Shown: one piece after another, positions 41,646 through 52,168 of the stretch
How positions within the stretch are numbered: the stretch's first letter is position 1
Layout: each line of letters begins with the position of its first letter
Assembly: GCA_037042915.1 (NCBI GenBank)
Contig: CM073202.1
Coordinates: 1,984,001 to 2,048,000, forward strand
Length of the DNA stretch: 64,000 bases
Direction: 5' to 3'
DNA from: Auricularia sp. M13
Lineage: Eukaryota > Basidiomycota > Agaricomycetes > Auriculariales > Auriculariaceae
Translations under genes and position numbers: made by a program
Notes under the pieces: generated by a model
Databases searched by the model: none
What the model saw: the letters and a program-made list of their open reading frames with translations, nothing else
What the model was told of the DNA's origin: nothing

Positions 41646-42952
41646 CTAATCCCAATACACGGCTCCCTTCATAAGTCTTCTGCCAGTGCGGACCACAGAT
41701 GCGCTCAAGACGTTCCCTTGCTCATCAAAACGCGCACCGACCTCGACGAGGCCACCAGGGTGGCGGATGCCGACGAACTCACGCGCGTCGGACGCGTGGC
41801 GCGCGACGACGGTGCCGGGCACGCGCGCGGCCACGCCGACGCAGAGCCCGAGCGTCATCGGGACGGCCTTGTGCGGGACGCCCATGGAAAGCGCGCGCAC
41901 GCAAACATGCTCCGCGGCCCCGTGGCTCTGGTGCTGGGCTTGGTGCGCGCTGGCGCCGCTGACCAGCGCTATCTTGGGCTGGGCTTGGGCAGCCGGGTCT
42001 AATCCCATGCGGCGCGCGCCTTCTCGGCGCAGCAGCTCGAGCCAGCGCATGAGCTGTGTGTCGGCATCAAGGTCCACTGACAGCGCGCTTGCGGGCGGGT
42101 GGGCCCGAGACGTGAACAGCGCGGGGGAGCGCTCGACGTCGACCAGGACGGACGGATTGGCGCAGTCCATGAGCGTGACCGTCGCCTGCGGCCCGCCATC
42201 AAGCTCGACGATCTCAGCCGCCCGGCCGCTGGGGAGCAGCGTCCCCGTGCGCGCGCCCGCGGGAGAGAGAAAGTCGAGGACGATGCGCGACGCGCTGCCG
42301 GAGACGCCCGCGATGGTGGCCTCGTCCAGACCGAGCACGGGCTCCAGCGACGCGCGCGAGACGGGGAAAGTCGTGTCGACGCGTTTGCGCGTGTTGGTGT
42401 TCCATAGTCTTACTCTCGCGCGCGCATACGGCGAGCCAGAGTCCGAGTCGGCCTCCAGGATTTCTGCCTTGCAAATGCCCTCGTCCACGGCAAAGACGCC
42501 GGCCACGCTGCTCAAGTTACCTAAAAAGCGCGCGTCTACGGTAAGAGCTGCGTACACGGCGCGTATTGACGCGTACCGCAGTTGCCAGTATAGTCCACGG
42601 CATCGTCGCGCACGCCGATTTGCGCAAAGGTGTACTCCGCGTCCACCGGCTCTTCCGCCGTCTCTGGCGGGCCCACGACCATCACTTTCGACAGGCTGGA
42701 TATCCCGCCGCCCATGCCATTGAGCTGACGGCCGTACGACGCGTCGGGCGAGCCCATGAGCCGCAGGAACACCGGCGCCCATGCGGCGCGGTCGTCCTTG
42801 GGCAGGTGGCGCGCGTTGACAAACACGCCCTTGGACGTGCCGCCGCGCAGGAAGGCCGCGGGCAGCGGGTTTGGGATGTCACTGGGTATCCTGGTGCTCA
42901 TGAATCGCCGGCGCACGCTCTGTGGCAGCCTTGGACACGGCATTGGCGCCAT
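41646..42952 (-). CDS. PrpF-like protein (2-methylaconitate isomerase family)
   Basis: Start ATG 42950-42952, stop 41646-41648, one intron at about 42529-42584. The N-terminus MAPMPCPRLPQSVRRRFMSTR is Arg-rich without acids and looks like a mitochondrial presequence. The mature part begins NPLPAAFLRGGTSKGVFV and continues with GGGISSLSKVMVV and YTGNCGNLSSVAGVFAVDEG. The Cys of GNCGN and the Lys of TSKG correspond to the catalytic pair of the diaminopimelate-epimerase-like PrpF fold. The C-terminal half has HPPASALSVD and MGVPHKAVPMTLGLC. In bacteria PrpF isomerises 2-methylaconitate in the methylcitrate cycle; the fungal substrate is not known from sequence. No propionate genes lie nearby. 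Confidence 0.85.
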
Positions 42953-44096
42953 GGACGTTCAGCTTGACACTGCCGCGACATGCCGGACTGCTCGCGTCAA
43001 CGGGCTCGCTCTTCCGCCCGTCTTCTTCCCTGCCCAGTGCTCCCTCTGGCGTCATGGGTCTCGACTTTGCCCAGTCCCGCCTCTCGAGCGCAAACTCATT
43101 GTCGATGAGATCATCGAAGAGCTTTGCAACCTCTCCCAGCGCGACCCACGATCAAGGAGTTATGCTAACAGATCCTCCGCGCACATTCCTGGCTGTTTTG
43201 TTTCACTGCTGGATGATTCGTACCCGGCTTGCACGTTTCTGGTTCCTGAATGCTTTCCCCGACATGATGTTGGTGGAGCGTTGCTCTTCATGACCGCTCT
43301 GCACGGGCTGCAATGGCGTTTCATATCGCACTCCTGTTGACCCTCCCTGGAGCGCTTGCACCTGTCCGTTGACGCTCATCTGCTCCCAAGTTACGGAAGG
43401 ATCTATGGACCGGCATCGGTATACATCTGCGATTGAACCGTGACTTGATCCCTGACAAGTCATTGCATCACGATCACCCGCCACAAGATGGCCAAGCTCT
43501 CGATCTTGAAGAACTGCGTGCAAGATGGCACAAGGGTGGACTTCATCGAAGAAGAATGCTTCTCCATGTGCCTCTCCGCTCAACTGACAAAATACGTATC
43601 GTTCTGTCTCCTGTCATCCGACAGCGATCGATCCTCAGTATGCCATCTGCTCATAGCGCCGCTCTTGACTCTTTCTCGTCGATTATCTTCTCCGTGTGGC
43701 TTTCTAGGGGTTCCCTTCGTTCTCTCGGTTCGAATCAACTGGTTCCAGATGCCGTCTTTGCACCCCGGCACGTAGAGATGTTCCGTTGGAATTGTTTGTT
43801 GCAAATTCAGACGCGGCTTCCAGTGCCTGCGGGGTAACGGCGTCATAGAAATTTCCCTCTAGTGCACACCCGGACGAGCGCCCCGACGTGGAAGAGTTCT
43901 GACTGCTAGGAATTCAAAACACAGTGGTGGCGGCGCCGCGATTCGCGCAGTCTTGAATATGAGTTCTTATTATGTCTCAGTTCGCGCCGGCCCGAAAGGT
44001 GGGCAGAAGAAGAAGAAGTCGCGCGCGCAGTCTCTGGCTGCCTTAAAAGCTCGCGGCTCCGCTCTCAGGTTGTTACTGCGAGTCTCACTGACGACA
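42953..44096. other. Region between PrpF-like and oxygenase genes with one doubtful small frame
   Basis: A plus-strand frame 42951-43340 (130 codons, MDVQLDTAATCRTARVNGLA) contains PPLERKLIVDEIIEELCNLS, faintly like the first helices of an F-box, but nothing confirms it. Another open segment lies at 43433-43837. Neither has a recognised domain. The part before 44097 is probably the promoter and leader of the oxygenase gene. Confidence 0.25.
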
Positions 44097-45474
44097 ATGC
44101 CTGGGACCATCGTGCCACCCTTTCCCGACGACGTCCCGACGGTGCCGCTGCTTGTTATCGACTACGAGCTCATCAAGGCTGGAGACAGTACGGAGATCGA
44201 CAGGCTCTGGAAAGCCGCCACGGAGCTCGGCTTTTGGTAGTGCGTACAATAGGCAACAATAATTGCGCGCAGGAGTGCTGATGCGTCAGGACTTCAGTCT
44301 AAAGAATCACGGCGCGGATGCAGAGGTGGAAGGGATGTTCGAGATGGGAGATGCGACGATGCGTCTCCCGCTCGAGGAGAAAATGAAGTTCGAGCAAGGC
44401 GATTCAGGCAATTCGTTTGGGTACAAAGCCGCTGGCGCCAACGCCACGGACGAGTACGGCAACCTTGACTTCGTCGAGTTCATCAACGTCGCAAAGGACG
44501 ACGCGCTTGCGTATCCTGTGGTCGTGCACCGCACCTATCCGTCGACCGTCACGGAGCGCATGGCGACAGTGATTGCGCCGTTTGTGCGCAAGTCAATTGA
44601 AGTGAACACCACCATCCTGGAAGTCTTCAACAAGAAGCTAGGGCTCCCAGACGGGACATTGATGCGAGTGCACGCGATCGAGGAGCACAGCGGTAGCGAG
44701 ACACGCTGTATCAAGACACCTGCCGATCACACTATTCCCCAGGACAAGGCAGCGATTGGCGCACACACCGACTTCGGGTCTCTGGTACGAAATGCCATGT
44801 TCCCCGCCCCCCCGGCTCCACCGCCCAAGATTGGCCTTCTCACCTCAATGCAGAGCTTCCTCCATCACAAGCTACTCGGTGGACTGCAAGTACTGCCTCC
44901 AGGGACGGAGACGTGGAAGTACGTCAAGGTGAGAGAGACTAGAAGTCCCGCTGCAAAACAGGCAGTGAAATTCATGCTGCACCAGCCGATCCCCGGACAC
45001 GCGATATGCAACGTAGGCGATGCGCTGGCGATCTTCAGTGGGGGGATCCTGCGCTCTAACCTGCACCGCGTCGTGTGAGTGGCAAGTGGTGCCCATCAAA
45101 ACGTCCTTCGCCCTCCCTGACTCCCCAGAATGATGCGACCAGTCCCGCACCAAAGGAACAGGCCGCGTTCGAGCGATGGTCGCTCGTGTTTTTCACGCGC
45201 CCAGGCTATTCGCAGGTGCTTGAGCCATTCTCAGACTCGAGCGAGATCATTGCGGATGCGGTGAGAAAAGCGCCAGAGGGTAAATTTAATACCGGGAGCA
45301 CCGCCAGAGACTGGTTCACGCGGAGAATCAAGAACCAGCGTGTTGCGAACAGAACGGTAAGCAGGAGTCGTAGTGGGATCTCAGTGTGAGCGCTGATAGA
45401 CATGACCTGTCATCCAGGGCCCGGAAACGTGGCGCGCGAGTCGGGGTACTGAGCACAAGACGGAAGCTCGCTAG
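44097..45474 (+). CDS. 2-oxoglutarate/Fe(II) oxygenase, isopenicillin N synthase-like fold
   Basis: Start ATG 44097 (MPGTIVPPFPDD), stop 45472-45474. Introns lie at 44240-44297, about 44783-44850, about 44929-44983, about 45077-45144 and about 45357-45418, all GT-AG. The N-terminal DIOX_N region reads VPLLVIDYELIKAGD, then GFWYLKNHGAD. The iron ligands are HTDFGSL (His-x-Asp) and the distal His of NLHRVV. The usual Arg-x-Ser after the distal His (2-oxoglutarate clamp) is not obvious; the sequence runs HRVVPAPKEQAAFERWS, where Arg/Ser of FERWS may serve. C-terminal FFTRPGYS and EGKFNTGSTARDWFTRR are typical of the fungal subfamily. Substrate unknown; not part of an evident cluster. Confidence 0.85.
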
Positions 45475-46730
45475 ACTGGTGGATGTCGTATGATCCCACT
45501 TGAGCTGCACAAATTGTTTCGAAGCTGGCCCTTGTGCCACGCTACTAAGGAGACGACGACCCTGCGTTTACCATACACACTTACGAGCCCCTGAAAAGTT
45601 GACAATTATAGCACCGCTCGCGCTTCACGTTGTGCACGGCACCGAGCTCGTCCTGACTTGCTGCGGCGTTTGAAGCCGGCAGGAACGTGTCCTTTATCAG
45701 ATACAGCACTGAATAACAATGAGAGCCAATCATGCAACAGTCGATGCTGTCAGCAGCCGGCGACGAGACGGGCATCCGAATTTCCAGCACAATCGGCGTT
45801 GTAATATTAGAAAAGACAAGGATATTATTGACTCTACAGCAATGACTTTGTCATCTGTACCTGCAAAAAGGCGCTTAGAATATGCGTAAACGGTTGGCCT
45901 AGCAGCTTTGTAAAACGATTTAGCAATGTCCATATCGGAGCCGTAGATACCCTGTATCTATTCTTCCTCGTTCCAGCATGGAAGAAACATTTCGGGAGTC
46001 GAGGTCTAATGGCTGCAGCCGACAGATGGGAGCATGAGAATGATACGAGGCATATTTTCAGAGGAGCGTTACAGAACACCAGGTTGTCCCACGCTGCAGT
46101 CCCAGCCTCTCCAGATTGAAGATACATTTAATTTCTGAAGTCCGCATTATCGTTGTAGTACGCTCCGTACGATCAGTGATGACTTTATGTCCATAATTTG
46201 GTAGCTGCCCGTTTTCGACCAGTGGCCCCGTGATAATGAAGGACCGGTGCACCAGAAAGCTCGCATATAGTTCCCGGCCCTGGTGAACCGGGGCCAATGT
46301 CGGAACGACGCAAGGGAATGCTAGCATGTGCGATACTCAAATGACCATCGCCTCCCAAGGTGTGTACTGATTCAGAGCCTTAGAAATTCTACCAAATGCA
46401 GTCCCAGCGCGCTCCGGACCCATGTGATCCCTTGCATATCCGAATAAATGTGTACAATGCAACAATAGCCCGCGGGTGTCAAGCCAGGCCAGGCATTTCA
46501 GTTGAAGTTGGTCGGCGCCGAGGCCGCAGGATCCAGACCGCGAGATTGGCAGAGTACCACGTGAGTTATCCCGGCGTCGATGAGCATATGGAGACAACAG
46601 CAAGCGCAGATAGACAAAGCTGAAGCCAGAGACGGGACTGCAGCCAGCGCGCGCGTGATGAGATGCGGAGCAGACAGGGCCGGATCTACCTCCGGCTGTC
46701 TCCGCACCTGTCCCTTGTCCTTGGCTCAGC
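45475..46730. other. 1.26 kb without a recognised gene
   Basis: Minus-strand open segments at 45834-46127 and 46058-46327 (the latter with FLVHRSFIITGPLVENGQL) might be exons of an unknown gene, but they overlap and lack a clear structure. Minus 46337-46825 overlaps the YPI1 start region and has no recognised domain. The last 100 bp are the likely YPI1 promoter. Confidence 0.3.
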
Positions 46731-47180
46731 ATGAGCGCCAACACTCGCCCGACGGCCGGCTCACGCACCATCACCGAGACCCAGCAGCCGGAAGCCAGCG
46801 CCGAGGTCGTCGCTGGCCCGTCCACCGAGCCGACAACGCCTCAGGGGGTCCTGCGTCTGCGCGGTGGCCCTCGCAGCGCACCGCGAGTCACATGGACCGA
46901 GGACATCGTCGACAACGAGCACCTCGGCAAGAAAAAGTCCAAGAGTGCGTGGATCCCCGTACTTCTGAGCCCTGCATGCTGACAGTTTGCTGCAGTCTGT
47001 TGCATCTACCACAAGCCTCGGAAATTCGACGAGTCGAGCGACGAGAGCAGCGATGATGAGTCGGACTGCGACGGCCACGATCACGACCACGACGGCCACG
47101 TGCACCAGCACAAGTCGGGCGGCGACCGCAACGCGTACGAGGCGCAGCCCAAGAACGACAAGTCCGCATCGTCCTCGTGA
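46731..47180 (+). CDS. YPI1: Type 1 protein phosphatase inhibitor YPI1 / PPP1R11
   Basis: Start ATG 46731 (MSANTRPTAGSRTITE), stop 47178-47180, one 51-nt intron at 46945-46995; the spliced product is 132 residues. The family core is complete: LRLRGGPRSAPRVTWTEDIV, then DNEHLGKKKSKICCIYHKPR. It includes the RVTW PP1-docking motif (RVxF type) and the CCIYHKP segment. The tail is acidic and His/Asp-rich (GHDHDHDGHVHQH). In yeast Ypi1 binds the PP1 catalytic subunit Glc7 together with Sds22 in the nucleus and is essential. Convergent with the methyltransferase gene, 159 bp away. Confidence 0.93.
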
Positions 47181-47339
47181 GGTCAGCGCAGCGCGCCACA
47201 TTGCCCGTTACCTCACACTCCTCGCTGACCCTTCCCCGCTGCAGCTGATCGGCTGCTACTGCGCTCTGTATCTCTAGATTTTTCGTGTTCCAGCTCTCGT
47301 TGTCCTACAGATCAGTATACATCAGTTCCTCCAATACTA

Positions 47340-48272
47340 CTAGGACGCTGCCATCGCCATAAGAAGCATCAGCTCGAACGCGTCGGCGCCTTCTCGGTTC
47401 GGCAGCCCAACGCCCGCCAGCAGTGCGCTGTCTTCATCTGGGACTATCCAGCTGAGCGTGTGCGCTTTTCGGTGCGCAGTGAATAGGAAGACGTCTTCCT
47501 GGGCGTCCGCCAGCGCAACCGCCACACGCTCGAACGCGAACCACATCCCGAACGCCGCCCAGAACGGCCCCTCTTTCGTCTGGCTGCGTATCTTGTCTGC
47601 GTATCGACCGTAAGCCCGATCTGACAGCTTGTAACTTCACGAAGCGACATGGCGTACATGCGAGGATGATCTCTGCCGTAGCGTTCGTCGCCGTCAACGC
47701 CAGCAGGGTGCGCAACAGCGGCGCGAACAACTCGGGGAAGTAGATGAGATCGCAGCAGACGATATGTGTCGGCGTAAGGCCCTCCAGTGCGCGAACAGCC
47801 ACAACGTCGCCCCAGGGTAAAGCAGCAACATCGACTGCGCCGCCGAGGTCGCGCAGGTTGTCCCTAAGCAGCGCACAGACTTCCGGCAAGTCCGTGCAGA
47901 CGAGCTTATCGCATACGCGCGCAAGACGACGCGCGACGTAGCCCGATCCCGACCCCAACTCAAGAACTATGCGCGCAGAATACGTGGTAAGAAGTGAGCA
48001 GGGCGGGTCGAACGAAGCAATGGAAGCACGATCTAGATAGGCTGCGAGGAGATACGACGCCTCCCTCAGTGATAGCTGAACAGTTAGCGAAGTTCATGAA
48101 AAGCACATTTCCTCAGTACTCACCATACGCGTCCTGCGATCCCATATCGCGCGATGGCCGCACCCTGAGATTCGCTGTTGTATGCCTTGCTCTCGTCGCC
48201 GGCAATACGAAGAGGAGACTGCGATGCTGCAATATCCAATCCTTGCGGAAAATTGGGATTCATCATGGATAA
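47340..48272 (-). CDS. FAM86/METTL21-type protein methyltransferase
   Basis: Stop 47340-47342. The best start is the ATG near 48272 (MMNPNFPQGLDIAASQS), although a further upstream exon is possible. Introns lie near 48066-48126 (joining GIAGRVW to EASYLLAAYLDR) and near 47590-47660 (before KIRSQTKEGPFWAAFG). The S-adenosylmethionine motif is VLELGSGSGYVARRL, followed by CTDLPEVCALLRDN and the post-motif THIVCCDLIYFPELFAPLL. The C-terminal FGMWFAFERV is typical of the methyltransferase-16 family, which modifies lysines of elongation factors and chaperones. The substrate cannot be told from sequence. Confidence 0.8.
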
Positions 48273-48428
48273 AGGATGAAATGAGTCGCGATTCCGAACT
48301 CAGCCAACCAGCCCAAAGTGAAGCCTGGAATATTATTACTGTATGTACGCAATACAATCGTGTGCAGTTGTCGTGATTCAAGCCCACAGACAAAAAAGAC
48401 CGCTACAGAGTGCTCATTGTCCGTCGAA

Positions 48429-49838
48429 TCATGTCAGTCCGCCGCTGGCCATGCGCACGGTGTCCACGACAGCGCGGACGGCGCCACTCCACCAGCTTGC
48501 ACCCGCCCCTTTCAGCCGTTCCCGCGCAAGCTGGGCGGGGTCGGCGGGGAACACACCGGCGATTGAGGGCGCCACGGCACCAGCTGCCACCAATGCTCGT
48601 CGTGGTCTTCTCCGCGCCCACCGGAAGCGTATCAGGCCCGCGAGAACAGGAAACACGATGAACAAGAGAAACAGCGCAATGCGCGAGGATGCTATGCGCG
48701 CTATGTGCGGCGCGAGGGTCGCGCGGACCAGATCGAGCAACTCGCTTGCCGATTGCGGGCGGGCGGGGCGCCGCGAGGACGCACGAGAAGTCGAGGACGG
48801 CGGAGGCGAGGTAAGACGCGAAAGTCGCGCCCTTTGAGGCGTTATTGTCAGTTGAGACGAGGCCGAAGGCGTAGGAGGCGAGGTGAGCACAGATGCATGT
48901 TCCTGCGGGGGCGGCGTGACTGGTCTACGGGTCAAGGATGCAACTGCATTGCGTGCTGACGGGCGCGCTGTACGCGTCGAGCTCGTCTCCGCGGACGAAT
49001 TAGACGGCGTGGGCGACGCGACGCGCTGCGGCGTGACGGTGGTATCGGACGTCGGCGTCGATGCGCGCGAGCTGGACGCGGTAGGCGTTGACGGCGGCGG
49101 CGGCTGGGCGTCTGCTGCTGTACGGGCTGCTTTCAGAGACTTTAACAGATGCTAATGGGGCGTGAGATCAACATGTAAAGCGCTCGAATTGAGTATGCCG
49201 GTACGTACCCGACGGGCGTCGTCTGGCAGCATGTGATTGGTATGGAGATGGTCGGCAGCGAGCTCCCACTCGCCGAGGCGCGGAAGAACGTGGATGGTGT
49301 AGACCTGGACAACCTTCTCGTACTCGCGAAGTCCGTCCGCGTCGAGCGGCTCGCTGTACTGTGCGGCGAGCCAGTCCTCGGCGATGGAACGGGCGCCTTG
49401 GGGGCAGTCGAGCTTGAGCGCGGCCAGGACGAGGTTGACGAGCACCTGCGGCGGAAGATAGGCAGACGAGGGTTTGAGGCCGTTGGGCGTGAAGAGTTGC
49501 ACGGAGCGGGCGTGCATGGACGCGACGAGCGCCTGTGGCATGAGCTGTCTGAGACTGGCGAACCGTTTCGACGCGGCGGCCTTGGGCGGCGACTGGGCGT
49601 AGACGGTCGTCTGGAGTGTGACGCGCAGCATGTCCCATTTCCGGCGCTGGCCCGCGAGGTCGTCGGGCGTGGAGGGCAGCACGGGGCTGGCGGCGAGGAG
49701 GCCCAGGGCCTCGTCGACGGCGGCCTGCGTCGCGTCGAAGTCGCGGTCGAGAAAGGCGCGGGCGGCGGGTGGGTACAGGGCACGCAGGGCAGCCGCAGGG
49801 CTCGTCGCTGTCGTTGTCGTTGTGGTCGCTGCAGGCAT
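48429..49838 (-). CDS. Tail-anchored membrane protein of unknown function
   Basis: Start ATG 49836-49838 (MPAATTTTTTATSPAA), stop 48429-48431, one intron at about 49143-49211 joining PDDARR to SLKAARTAA. The N-terminal 210 residues are helical and TPR-like (ALRALYPPAARAFLDRDFDA, VLVNLVLAALKLDCPQGARS, WELAADHLHTNHMLPDD). A Ser/Thr/Pro-rich linker follows, then one membrane segment near the C-terminus (IALFLLFIVFPVLAGLIRF) with an Arg-rich flank. Helical body plus C-terminal anchor recalls fungal PEX26/PEX15 peroxins, which dock the Pex1/Pex6 ATPases, but this is a structural analogy only. Divergent from the racemase-like gene, 284 bp apart. Confidence 0.65.
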
Positions 49839-50122
49839 TACTTGATTCAGAGTGCGCGCCGGGAGCGAGTTGCGAAGCTCGCGTGTTCAAAGACCGCTCC
49901 GTTCCTCAGATTTGTGCTTAGCTCGTCGTTATCGACAATTCTGGTCATGCAGATAGGACGGATCAGTTCAGCTCATCCAGGCGCATTCGTCCTTATATTT
50001 ACTTGAATTATACGCCCACGAATTTCTGGAATTAGCAGCTTGTTTCTGCCCGCTCCTGGCCCGTCTTCTCATTCGTCGCATTGTCGGGTGCACTCTCTTA
50101 GCTGCCAGGTCTACCTGCTATC

Positions 50123-50890
50123 ATGACGGCCGTCCCAACGCGTAGAGTCCGTCTGGGCATCCTCGTGCCGTCCTCGAACACGGCGCTCGAGCCGCTCACT
50201 CAGTCCCTCGTCAGCGCCCTCCCCGGCGTCACCGTGCATTTCTCGCGCTTCTCCGTGACGAAAATTAGCCTGTCTTCAGACGCTGTCTCACAGTTCGACT
50301 TGCCAAATATACTTCGCGCCGCACAACTGCTTGCCGATGCCAGAGTCGATGCAATCGGGTGGAGCGGCACCTCGTCTGGTTGGCTTGGCTTCGAAGCCGA
50401 CGAGCAGCTCTGCAACGCCATCGCGCAGGCCACCGGCATCCCGGCGACAACCAGCGTGTTGGCACTGAACAAGGCTCTCCGCATGATGGGCTTCACAAAG
50501 CTCGGCCTTGTCACGCCGTACACGGCTGACGTCCAGGAGAAAATCGTGGAGAACTACAGAAAAATCGGCGTAGACGCAACAGCAGAGCGCCATCTTTCGC
50601 GCGTTGACAATCTCACAATTGCGGATGTTGACGAGCATACGCTGAGCGACATGGTTGCAGGCGTGATTCAAGACGGCGTGCAGGTCGTCACTACCTTCTG
50701 CACCAACTTGAGCGCTGCGCACCATGCGGCGCGTTGGGAGGCAGAGCATGGTGTCCCTGTGTTAGACACTGTTTCCACCGTTGTCTGGGATTTACTGCGA
50801 ATGACTGGTGTACTCCCCGCCACGGAAAGTAACCGCCGCATGTATTTCGCAGATTTCGGGCCAGGACTTGAGAGTGGCCATACAGTGTGA
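50123..50890 (+). CDS. Asp/Glu racemase-superfamily enzyme (maleate isomerase / arylmalonate decarboxylase type)
   Basis: A single exon of 255 codons, start ATG 50123. The fold family is shown by RLGILVPSSNTALEP at the N-terminus (Asn19), LGLVTPYTADVQEK (Tyr133) and VVTTFCTNLSAAH with Cys193. The first catalytic Cys of racemases and maleate isomerase is replaced: residues 81-86 read SGTSSG. That Gly-Thr-Ser with a single downstream Cys is the arrangement of bacterial arylmalonate decarboxylase, where Thr/Ser form the oxyanion pocket. Reaction and substrate are therefore uncertain. The gene has no intron, unlike nearly all neighbours, which would fit bacterial origin but does not prove it. Its last 81 coding bases are duplicated in inverted orientation at 51510-51590. 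Confidence 0.85.
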   Translation: MTAVPTRRVRLGILVPSSNTALEPLTQSLVSALPGVTVHFSRFSVTKISLSSDAVSQFDLPNILRAAQLLADARVDAIGWSGTSSGWLGFEADEQLCNAIAQATGIPATTSVLALNKALRMMGFTKLGLVTPYTADVQEKIVENYRKIGVDATAERHLSRVDNLTIADVDEHTLSDMVAGVIQDGVQVVTTFCTNLSAAHHAARWEAEHGVPVLDTVSTVVWDLLRMTGVLPATESNRRMYFADFGPGLESGHTV

Positions 50891-51590
50891 TATAAGACTC
50901 TCATTTAATTTACCTTACCTTTCATTCTGCAGTGTGGGCTAGTCAATCCAACCAGTCGGGGATGAGCAGTGGAGAAGGTGCATTTTTGAGCTCCTGGCAG
51001 AGGCAAGTTTCTGAAGGTCTCATATTATAGTCATGTTGTACTCTCAAATACAAGCAAGTCCCACTATCAAATGTAAGCTCGGAAATGGCTCCCTGAATTG
51101 TTATTTTGGGATCTTTGTGAACTGCCTCCGGACAAAACTGAGCATAGCTCAGCAAGGAGCTCAGATTTATTCCCAAATCAAGTTGTTCCAGGGTGTATTC
51201 ATACCTAGCTATCTATTCCAGGCTTGGGGCAGGCCAGTGCTAGTATGTGACAGGGAGGTGCTGCTGCACCACTCAAAAAAGTTGCATTGATAGCAACTCA
51301 GGGAGCCATTTCCGAGCTCACTTTTGATAGTGGGATTTGATTGTATTTGAGAGTACAACATGACTATAATATGAGACCTTCAGAAACTTGCTTCTGCCAG
51401 GAGCTCAAAAATGCACCTTCTCCACTGCTCAGCCCCGACTGGTTGGATTGACTAGCCCACACTGCAGAATGGAAGGTAAGGTAAATTAAGTGAGAGTCTT
51501 ATATCACACTGTATGGCCACTCTCAAGTCCTGGTCCTGGCCCGAAATCTGCGAAATACATGCGGCGGTTACTTTCCGTGGCGGGGAGTAC
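50810..51590. repeat. Large inverted repeat including the 3' end of the racemase-like gene
   Basis: The left arm 50810-51100 (291 bp) covers the last 27 codons and the 3' flank; the right arm 51294-51590 (297 bp) is its inverted copy, about 95% alike by eye. The 6-bp length difference is a tandem copy of an accagg-type unit in the right arm, which changes Gly-Pro-Gly to Gly-Pro-Gly-Pro-Gly. The loop between arms is 193 bp. Read-through transcription would give a long hairpin. No target duplication or transposon ends are visible. Confidence 0.9.
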
Positions 51591-51826
51591 AGACAAATTC
51601 GAAGCTTGAGTCTTGGGGAATGCTGTTCCAAAATGTCTATCAAGACAACTAGATACAGCAATACAGTGCAATTCACACGCTTCGAACCATAGGCCCTCCA
51701 TCATGGAAGATTCCAGATGTGGTCGGCTATCGTCACATTCAGCATCTGGGGGGCTGGACGGCACGTATAAAAATGCAAAACCACGCTCAAATCGGCTTCC
51801 CGCAATATCTAAGTTCTAAAATACTA
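51591..51826. other. Spacer before tRNA-Gln, no gene
   Basis: No coding signal. A T-rich stretch on the minus strand just below 51827 (tagtatttta) can act as the RNA polymerase III terminator of the tRNA. Confidence 0.5.
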
Positions 51827-51910
51827 GGTCCTAGCGAGATTCGAACTCGCGTCGCGGGAAGATTGACTGAAATCAAAATCCCGAGTGCTAAACCACTACA
51901 CTATAGAACC
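51827..51910 (-). tRNA. tRNA-Gln (anticodon TTG) with a 12-nt intron
   Basis: The minus strand folds into a full cloverleaf. The acceptor GGTTCTA pairs with TAGGACC (one G-T wobble); the D arm holds TAGTGGTTTA; the anticodon stem CGGGA pairs with TCCCG; the T arm is CGCGAG-TTCGAAT-CTCGC. The anticodon loop holds TTTTGA followed by a 12-nt intron after position 37 and then T38. It is 84 nt long, 72 after splicing. A TTTT tract follows within 10 nt. Confidence 0.9.
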
Positions 51911-52168
51911 TCGCGAAAAGCTTAATTATTTGCGTCCGTGTTCCCACGTTTCCATCTTTCATTTTCTCCAAAGCAGATATTACCTGGAACGCTAGCACAA
52001 GCTCTCTCTGTAGTCTGAATATTGGATCACCATGTAGCAAATGAGCAACGCCCCAAGTTGGCGCCACGGAGTACAAATCACTTGTGTGTTATAAAGAAAG
52101 CACGAGTACTGAGAGCAAGCAGCGAGGATATGTCACAATGTATACATAGCTGGTAGCCGGGGGTCAAG

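Noticed and set aside
43728-43745. ggttcgaatc as a tRNA B box
   Set aside because: No A box, no stems and no terminator at the right spacing.
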